Positions 58,686 to 64,000 of a stretch of DNA of 64,000 nucleotides are shown here, in pieces (position 1 is the stretch's first letter; each line of letters starts with the position of its first letter). Below the pieces are notes generated by a model. It was not told the DNA's origin. It saw only the letters and a list, made by a program, of their open reading frames with translations, and did no database searches. Where the stretch lies: the NCBI GenBank assembly GCA_016124895.1, contig WGMU01000019.1, forward strand, positions 124,001 to 188,000, read 5' to 3'. Position numbers and translations under genes: made by a program. The DNA is from a bacterium (lineage in GTDB: Bacteria > Planctomycetota > Planctomycetia > Planctomycetales > Planctomycetaceae).

Positions 58686-59555
58686 GTGACTCCCTTTGAA
58701 GCCATCCAGCAGTCACGAAACCGGGAATCATCGACTGCCTGGGATCTGTACGAGCCACATCGGCGCCGGGTCACTTCACTGATTCTCGACGCCCTGCCGT
58801 CCGTCTCGAACGACAGCGCTCCACAGCCACGCGTCTGCCTGCTCGGCGCCGGCAACAGTAACGACATCGATCTCAGCGAACTGGCGACTCGATGCGAAGA
58901 AGTGCTGCTGGTCGATCTCGATGCGGCCGCGCTGCAGCAGGGCGTCGCCCGTCAGCAGCTCACGGAACATCCAGCGATCCGGCTTCGGGCCGAAATGGAC
59001 ATTACGGGGATCTTCGATCGACTGAACCCGGATAACGCGACGTCGAGATTGAATCACTCCGCAGAGATTGTCGAACTTGCCGAAATCGCGGACTCATTCT
59101 CCGGAAGCGGACTGCCCGACGGGTTCGACGTTGTTGCATCGATGTGCCTGCTCTCTCAACTGATCGACGCCGTGACCCACTGCTTTCCGGATCCGCACAC
59201 AGCTCTGCCACTGCTGCAGGCGATGCGGCGGCGACATCTGCGACTACTGCTCGAACAGTGTCGGCCCGGCGGGCGAGCAATCCTGTTCAGCGAAATCGTC
59301 TCCAGCGATACGTGTCCGGAACTCGCGGCAACCCCGGACGCCAGGTTACCGGACCTGCTTGCGCGATTGCTGGCCGAGCAGAACTTTTTCACGGGGCTGC
59401 ACCCGGGAATCATCGTTCAGGATCTGCGTTCGGAGTCCCGACTTCTGCCGCTCGTCGCGAATGTTCGACCGATTGCTCCCTGGAAATGGCCGTTCCTCAG
59501 TCGGACGTACGCCGTCACGGCGTTCGTGATTGAGCGGGCTGCCGTCGCCGGTTGA
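58686..59555 (+). CDS. Methyltransferase-like protein
   Basis: A 289-residue protein with a Rossmann-type SAM-binding start: RVCLLGAGNSNDIDLSEL, then VLLVDLDAAALQQG. A later FDVVASMCLLSQLID corresponds to motif IV, and RPGGRAILFSEIV to motif V. The acceptor is unknown. GTG 58686 is chosen as the start; TTG 58644, overlapping the previous stop, is an alternative adding 14 residues. It sits between a secreted protein and an esterase, and the spacing suggests one transcription unit. Confidence 0.8.
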   Translation: MTPFEAIQQSRNRESSTAWDLYEPHRRRVTSLILDALPSVSNDSAPQPRVCLLGAGNSNDIDLSELATRCEEVLLVDLDAAALQQGVARQQLTEHPAIRLRAEMDITGIFDRLNPDNATSRLNHSAEIVELAEIADSFSGSGLPDGFDVVASMCLLSQLIDAVTHCFPDPHTALPLLQAMRRRHLRLLLEQCRPGGRAILFSEIVSSDTCPELAATPDARLPDLLARLLAEQNFFTGLHPGIIVQDLRSESRLLPLVANVRPIAPWKWPFLSRTYAVTAFVIERAAVAG

Positions 59556-59628
59556 CCGCAACTCGGCAATTCAGTCTCGTACTTCTACTTCCATCAGCTT
59601 TGCCCAGTCCTCGTCGGAGTTACCTGTC

Positions 59629-60555
59629 ATGAAACGCCTGCTGCTTGTGCTTGTTCTAATTCCGATGCTCACGAGGTTTGCCGACGCCCAGCAGGCCAAC
59701 GGCCAGACGAAAACAAAGCCGACGTCGCAACCGTTTCGCTGGGTCAATCCGCTGCCGAAAGGCGACTGGCCGAGCGGTCTGAAGCACGCGACATTCCGCA
59801 GCCCGTCGATGGGCACCGATGTTGGCTTCTGTATCTATCTGCCACCGGGTTATGACTCGGCGGAGAACGCGAAGCGACGCTACCCCGTCGTTTATTACCT
59901 GCACGGTGGCCGGCCCGGCAGCGAGACAAAGAGCATTGGTCTGGTGCCGATGATCGACGCAGCCATGCAGAAAGGCGACGCTCCGCCGGCGATTTACGTC
60001 TTTGTCAACGGCGGCGAGGTCAGCCACTACAACTATCCACAGAAGAAGTCGATGGGCGAAGACATCTTCATTAACGAATTGATTCCGCACATCGACGCAA
60101 CGTATCGGACGATTGCAAAGCGCGAGGGTCGCGGCATCGAGGGCTTCTCGCAGGGCGGTCGCGGCACGACGCGGATCATGTTCCGCCATCCGGACCTGTT
60201 CTGCTCCGCCGCGCCAGGTGGAGCGGGTCACTCGACCGAGAAACGCATCTCGGAGGAAAACGGCCGCGAAAGTGAGACACTGGTTTTCGCACCTGGTTAC
60301 AACACCTGGGATCTCGCCCGCGAATACGCGAAGCATCCCGAGCCGAAGCTCACCATTCTGATCCACGTCGGCACGAAGGGCTTCAATTACGAAAACAATC
60401 TTGAGTACATGGCCTTTCTGGACTCGCTGAAGATTCCGTACCAGAAGCTGATTGTCGAGGGCGCGCCGCACAGTGCGAAGATTATCTACGAGAAGAAGGG
60501 CCTCGAACTGATGCGCTTCCACGCGCGGAATTTCGAACGGGCTCTCGGCCGCTGA
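59629..60555 (+). CDS. Secreted esterase of the alpha/beta-hydrolase fold (esterase D / PF00756 type)
   Basis: A 308-residue protein with a signal peptide (LLLVLVLIPMLTRFADA). Key hydrolase blocks are YPVVYYLHGGRPGS (oxyanion region), DIFINELIPHIDATYRT and IEGFSQGGRGT with the nucleophile serine in GFSQG. A C-terminal EGAPHSAK supplies the probable catalytic histidine. Members deacylate plant polysaccharides or siderophores; this one is likely to remove acyl groups from sugars outside the cell, an inference. GGAG lies nine bases before ATG 59629. Confidence 0.9.
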   Translation: MKRLLLVLVLIPMLTRFADAQQANGQTKTKPTSQPFRWVNPLPKGDWPSGLKHATFRSPSMGTDVGFCIYLPPGYDSAENAKRRYPVVYYLHGGRPGSETKSIGLVPMIDAAMQKGDAPPAIYVFVNGGEVSHYNYPQKKSMGEDIFINELIPHIDATYRTIAKREGRGIEGFSQGGRGTTRIMFRHPDLFCSAAPGGAGHSTEKRISEENGRESETLVFAPGYNTWDLAREYAKHPEPKLTILIHVGTKGFNYENNLEYMAFLDSLKIPYQKLIVEGAPHSAKIIYEKKGLELMRFHARNFERALGR

Positions 60556-60758
60556 GTTGCGTGGCATACCAAAGCCGCAGCGCCGGAATCTCCTGCCGTC
60601 TCCAGGCTTCGCCGTTGCGGCGCATGGCTGGTTTGCGTCTTTCGTTGTGTGGCCGTGTTCTGTCCGCCTCGCCTGTTGTGGCGAATTCTGCTGACTCGGC
60701 ACAATGAAACGCTGAACCGACCGTAAAACCATCCGTACTCGCAGCCCGAGGTGCCGAC

Positions 60759-61031
60759 ATGGCTCAGGCAATTGTCGATCCCATTCAGCTCCGCCAGTTC
60801 GCTCAGACGCTGAAGAAATTCAACGAGAACCTCATCGAACAGTCGACGGCCCTGGCCAGTCAGCTCGCCACGCTGAGCAACACCTGGCGCGACCAGGAAA
60901 ACAAGAAGTTCTGCGAGCAGTTTGAAGGCCACATGCGACTGCTCGCCCGGTTCATCGAATCCAACAATGAGCACATCCCCTACCTGCTGCGCAAGGCCGA
61001 GCACATCGAGGAATACCTGCAGCAGCGCTGA
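60759..61031 (+). CDS. WXG100-like small helical protein
   Basis: A 90-residue protein of two long helices with a central turn. It has W43 in the turn, but the following residues are R-D, so the W-x-G motif is replaced by W-R-D. Length, helical hairpin pattern and LSNTWRDQENKKF fit the WXG100/ESAT-6-like superfamily, whose members are exported by type VII secretion in Gram-positive bacteria. No EccC/EssC ATPase is in the window, so the export route is unknown. GAGG precedes ATG 60759. It heads a tight three-gene set with a membrane protein and a coiled-coil protein. Confidence 0.8.
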   Translation: MAQAIVDPIQLRQFAQTLKKFNENLIEQSTALASQLATLSNTWRDQENKKFCEQFEGHMRLLARFIESNNEHIPYLLRKAEHIEEYLQQR

Positions 61032-61049
61032 CCGACTGCGAGGTGTTCT

Positions 61050-61760
61050 GTGAGTCGCCGACCGGTTTCGATCTGGATCAGAGAACGCCTCAAAAGAGCC
61101 CGCTGGCTGACGCTGGCCGGAGCCGTTGGGCTGATTCTCGCCACAGTTGTTGCCTCTATTTACTCGTGGAGCCTGATCCACCAGATGGTTGACTTCTTCA
61201 ACGTATTCGTCTTCTCGGGTAATCCGATTCCGGCGGCGGTGGTGACTTCGATCATTCTGTTGAGTCTGTTTGCCTGGGAGCTTGCTTCAACCTGGCGACG
61301 CTCCAGCGCGTTGGAGCTGGATGGGCATGAAGTCTCGTTTTTCGATGGTCTACTGGTCGAATCCGCCAGCTATGGTTCGTCTTACGGGGCGTTCATGATG
61401 AGGCGGAAAATACTCTATCTGGCGATTGTTTTCTGGATCGTCTTTCTCGCGCCTCGGCTGCTGTGTCTGTCTCTGATGCTGCTTCGACGGTTTCTCGCAC
61501 TCAAACGGCTCGACGACAACACCGCAGAACGAGTCATCGCAACAATGATGAAAGGCGAATTCAGGTTGACGCTCGCTGAAATCCGCGAGCGGTTTCAGCC
61601 GGCTTCGGAGACCGAGCTGATCGGTGGCTTGACGGCGCTCGACGGTGTTGTGCTGATCGGAGCAGAAACGGAATCTCCCGCATTGACGGTCGCTCCGCGG
61701 CTGACTGAGGATTACAAAGACTGGCTGGCTGCTCGAAAGGAGCGGCAGGCTGCCCTCTGA
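61050..61760 (+). CDS. Membrane protein of the WXG100-like gene set
   Basis: A 236-residue protein starting at GTG 61050 with GAGGT upstream. Three hydrophobic segments are seen: about residues 19-40 (WLTLAGAVGLILATVVASIY), 60-78 (AAVVTSIILLSLFAWELA) and 117-142 (ILYLAIVFWIVFLAPRLLCL). The last 90 residues are soluble and could form a small winged-helix-like domain (RVIATMMKGEFRLTLAEIRERF). No family was recognised. It begins 18 bases after the WXG100-like gene and ends 15 bases before the coiled-coil gene, so the three are surely co-transcribed. Confidence 0.85.
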   Translation: MSRRPVSIWIRERLKRARWLTLAGAVGLILATVVASIYSWSLIHQMVDFFNVFVFSGNPIPAAVVTSIILLSLFAWELASTWRRSSALELDGHEVSFFDGLLVESASYGSSYGAFMMRRKILYLAIVFWIVFLAPRLLCLSLMLLRRFLALKRLDDNTAERVIATMMKGEFRLTLAEIRERFQPASETELIGGLTALDGVVLIGAETESPALTVAPRLTEDYKDWLAARKERQAAL

Positions 61761-61775
61761 ATTCGGACGCTCGTC

Positions 61776-62276
61776 ATGGCTGGTGCCAATGTCAAATCGA
61801 TCGAGGCGATCCGTAACTTCCGCGTTGCGCTGATCAGATTCACCGAGAAAGTGGCGGACGCCGTCGAGTCCATGAAGGACCAGGTGTTCCACGCCGTTTC
61901 CTGGGTCGAACTCGAACAGCCGCGGCACTGGCATCAGCAGGAGCTGACGGCGTATGACCGCGTCTCGGAAGCCAGAATTCAGCTCGAAGTCTCGAAGATG
62001 CGAAAGGAAACTGCTGACTTTCGGCCGTCGCTGATCGAGGAAAAACAGGCTCTGCGGGCCGCGAAGCGACGTCTCGAATACTGCCGGCAGAAAGTGCAGC
62101 TTGTTAAAGCGGCGGCGTTCAAAGTGCGACACGAAGCCGACGAATTCCAGGGTCGCCTGGGTCAGGTCGACCAGGTGCTGGAAACCGACCTGCCGAACAT
62201 GATCGCCATGCTTGAGAGAATGCTCACCGCGCTGGAAGCTTACGCGGAAGTGTCGACAAAGGACGTCGACGAGTAA
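61776..62276 (+). CDS. Coiled-coil protein of the WXG100-like gene set
   Basis: A 166-residue, almost entirely helical protein with no signal peptide. The central part (AYDRVSEARIQLEVSKMRKETADF, then EEKQALRAAKRRLEYCRQKVQ) has heptad-like spacing of hydrophobic residues; the ends are charged. It has the look of a WXG/LXG-type chaperone or scaffold, though no family could be named. It lies 15 bases after the membrane-protein gene and 43 bases before pdxH. Confidence 0.83.
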   Translation: MAGANVKSIEAIRNFRVALIRFTEKVADAVESMKDQVFHAVSWVELEQPRHWHQQELTAYDRVSEARIQLEVSKMRKETADFRPSLIEEKQALRAAKRRLEYCRQKVQLVKAAAFKVRHEADEFQGRLGQVDQVLETDLPNMIAMLERMLTALEAYAEVSTKDVDE

Positions 62277-62319
62277 CCCGCTCCCTGCATCCTCCCTCCC
62301 CGCCTGAGCCACACACAAG

Positions 62320-62931
62320 ATGTCCGATTCCGCCCCGCCTCTCTCCGACCCGCTGTATCTCGAAGCGCTGAACGCCTTCCGCGAAAAGTTTGCCCACACG
62401 AGTGAACTCGGTGTGCGCGAGCCGTCAGCGATGAGCATTGCCACGTGCGGCGCCGACGGCCAGCCGTCCGTTCGCACCGTCCTGCTGCGCGTCGTCGACG
62501 AACGTGGCTTCGTCTTCTTCACGAACTCGCAAAGCCGTAAAGGCCGGCAGCTCGCCGAGAATCCGCGCGCGGCTCTGACGTTTTACTGGGACGCCTGGGC
62601 CGAACAGGTGCATGTCGAGGGCCGCGTCGAAATCATCCCCGACGCCGAATCCGACGATTACTGGAAAACGCGTCGCCGTCTGAGCCAGATCGGCGCGTGG
62701 GCCTCGGACCAGTCACGACCGCTGGACTGCCGCGAAACGCTGATGAGTCGCGTGGAGCAATACGAACAGCAGTTCGAGGACCAGGACGTCCCCCGCCCAC
62801 CCCACTGGCACGGCTACCGAGTTATCCCGCACCGGATGGAACTCTGGAAAGGACACGAAGGCCGACTGCATGAACGCTACGTCTATCAGGCTGGCAGCGA
62901 CGGCTGGACAAAGCAGTTGCTGTTTCCATGA
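62320..62931 (+). CDS. pdxH: Pyridoxamine 5'-phosphate oxidase
   Basis: A 203-residue FMN enzyme that oxidises pyridoxine or pyridoxamine 5'-phosphate to pyridoxal 5'-phosphate. The family pattern is intact: PSVRTVLLRVVDERGFVFFTNSQSRKGRQL (FMN phosphate site), RAALTFYWDAWAEQVHVEGRVE, SQIGAWASDQS, and the C-terminal HWHGYRVIPHRMELWKG and RLHERYVY. The length is close to the family average of about 210-220. ATG 62320 follows a short gap after the coiled-coil gene. The 3' end faces a small minus-strand gene. Confidence 0.95.
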   Translation: MSDSAPPLSDPLYLEALNAFREKFAHTSELGVREPSAMSIATCGADGQPSVRTVLLRVVDERGFVFFTNSQSRKGRQLAENPRAALTFYWDAWAEQVHVEGRVEIIPDAESDDYWKTRRRLSQIGAWASDQSRPLDCRETLMSRVEQYEQQFEDQDVPRPPHWHGYRVIPHRMELWKGHEGRLHERYVYQAGSDGWTKQLLFP

Positions 62932-62967
62932 GTGACTCCTGACGAGCTGCAGGAACAGACCTGCATG

Positions 62968-63208
62968 TCAAACGTAAACTCGTCCAAATTCGTCGAGTTC
63001 CTCGATTTCCACCCCCCAGCAACGGGTGATCCTGGAGCCAGGCTCTCATTCGCTCTTTGAGTTCCTGATCAGACAACTCGGGTTTGTGCCTCTGGATGCT
63101 TTGCCGCATCATTGCGACAACGACATCGTGAATGTGAAAGGCAAGGACAAGGTGCCGACTTTCGCGGGAAATCTCACGCCAGCCTTCGGGAAACTTGAGA
63201 TTAGTCAT
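62968..63208 (-). pseudogene. Small helical protein gene with a frameshift in a six-C run
   Basis: From ATG 63208 the frame encodes MTNLKFPEGWREISRESRHL and continues as a well-formed helical protein for about 65 residues. It then meets a run of six C at 63012-63017 (G on this strand). Read as written, the frame continues into pdxH with poor sequence. If one base is removed, it continues VEIEELDEFGRVYV and stops at 62968-62970, giving a 79-residue protein and no overlap with pdxH. The second reading is far more protein-like. A sequencing error, a genuine mutation, or programmed slippage are the three explanations. The function is unknown. Confidence 0.6.
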
Positions 63209-63438
63209 CAGAAATTCACTTCCATGAACGCTGTCGTCTCGAAATACGACAGTCTATCGACCGGCTGCGGGTCGATCAGTACGATTCGCTGTATTCTGCA
63301 CGGCTGCCCCTATCCGACTGCCTGGGGCAGCCCGCCGGTTTGCGTTTCCTTTGACCGCCATCGCTGATCATTGCCGGTCAGTTACTGTCGCATCGGCGAA
63401 CCCTTGCGTGACGTTGACACTTGGATTGCGTTCCAAAC

Positions 63439-64000
63439 ATGGACACACAGCTCATCCGCAACTTCTCGATCATTGCGCACATTGACCACGGCAAGAGCAC
63501 GCTGGCGGACCAGTTTCTGCTGCAGACCGGAGCAATTACGCAGCGCGAGTTCAAAGAGCAGATCCTCGACGACCTGGACGTCGAGCGGGAACGCGGCATT
63601 ACGGTCAAGGCCCGGACCGTCGCGATCTACTTCAAGCACGAAGGCAGGACGTACGAGCTGAACCTGATCGACACGCCGGGACACGTCGACTTTCACTATG
63701 AAGTTTCGCGCAGTCTGGCTGCGTGCGAAGGGGCTCTGCTGCTGGTCGACGCGTTTCAGGGCGTGCAGGCGCAAACGGTCGCGAACACGTACGCCGCCAT
63801 CGAAGCCGACCTCGAAATCATCCCGGTCATCAACAAGATCGACCTGCCGGTGACGCGCGTCGAAGAGGTGATGGAGGAAATCGAAACAGTCCTCGGGCTC
63901 GACGGTCTGAACGCCATCCCGGTCAGCGCGAAAACCGGGCTGCATGTCGATAACGTTCTGAAAGCAATCGTCGAGAAAGTGCCGCCACCGTCCGGCAAGC
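63439..64000 (+). CDS. lepA: Elongation factor 4 (LepA), N-terminal part
   Basis: A GTPase that acts on stalled or mis-translocated ribosomes. 187 residues are visible; the full protein is about 600, and it continues beyond the window. G1 is HIDHGKST, the switch region [16 protein letters not shown]3 DTPGHVDF and G4 [35 protein letters not shown] is typical of LepA and not of EF-G. ATG 63439 matches the family start ([15 protein letters not shown]). It is divergent from the small gene, with a 230-base gap that shows no other feature. Confidence 0.96.
   Translation, partial: MDTQLIRNFSIIAHIDHGKSTLADQFLLQTGAITQREFKEQILDDLDVERERGITVKARTVAIYFKHEGRTYELNLIDTPGHVDFHYEVSRSLAACEGALLLVDAFQGVQAQTVANTYAAIEADLEIIPVINKIDLPVTRVEEVMEEIETVLGLDGLNAIPVSAKTGLHVDNVLKAIVEKVPPPSGK

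Noticed and set aside
62822-62967. Extension of the small minus-strand gene into pdxH
   Set aside because: The residues after the C6 run are Arg/Ser-rich and antisense to pdxH; a one-base shift gives a much better ending.

Overview
The window is about 62% GC and reads as a chromosome segment of a planctomycete (phylum Planctomycetota). The evidence is in the gene content: two PSCyt1/DUF1549/DUF1553 (PSD1) cytochrome proteins, two very large secreted fusions of beta-propeller and c-type heme modules, a DUF1080 protein, a sulfatase, many PQQ-type propellers, Flp-pilin-like and low-complexity surface proteins, and SpoVG carrying a zinc ribbon. Roughly forty genes are visible. No rRNA, tRNA or CRISPR array was recognised, and no intact insertion sequence.

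Layout. 1-12.3 kb (mostly minus): a truncated PSD1 protein, a 1652-residue SGNH/propeller/HEAT/discoidin/cupredoxin/cytochrome protein, a tRNA-dihydrouridine synthase, a translationally coupled pair (HEAT/sugar-binding-like protein and PQQ-like propeller), and an asparagine-synthetase-like protein. 12.6-19.2 kb (plus): iron-containing alcohol dehydrogenase, Tat-exported propeller, large NPCBM-like protein, ThiF-like protein. 19.2-23.6 kb: DprA (minus), then ispE, spoVG and a DnaA-like ATPase (plus). 23.7-26.5 kb (minus): DUF1080 protein and a secreted protein of unknown function with a clear terminator. 27.2-32.8 kb: an envelope group made of a secretin-like protein, a TPR lipoprotein and, convergently, a Gly/Ser- and Gln-rich surface protein. 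33.2-40.7 kb (plus): WecA/TagO-type sugar-phosphate transferase, a small secreted protein, the 1385-residue LamG/propeller/cytochrome/ThuA fusion, a methyltransferase. 40.7-43.0 kb: a gene-poor mosaic with a low-GC HEPN/MltR-like gene next to a strongly G-skewed stretch. 43.0-47.6 kb (minus): sulfatase and a complete PSD1 protein. 47.8-64 kb: NRAMP-like transporter, DEAD-box helicase, carB, small envelope proteins, nucleoside-type MFS transporter, a hydrolase/methyltransferase run, a three-gene WXG100-like set, pdxH, a small frameshifted gene, and the start of lepA.

How the genes may work together. The extracellular heme, propeller, sulfatase, DUF1080 and ThuA proteins fit the planctomycete lifestyle of oxidising and dismantling complex, often sulfated, polysaccharides. 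This is inference from family content and not proven here. ispE-spoVG-dnaA-like is a compact same-strand group. The WXG100-like protein with a membrane protein and a coiled-coil protein is the best candidate for an undescribed system.

Intergenic DNA is unusually rich in dispersed inverted repeats. Several of them touch coding sequence, supplying stop codons or lying against start codons.
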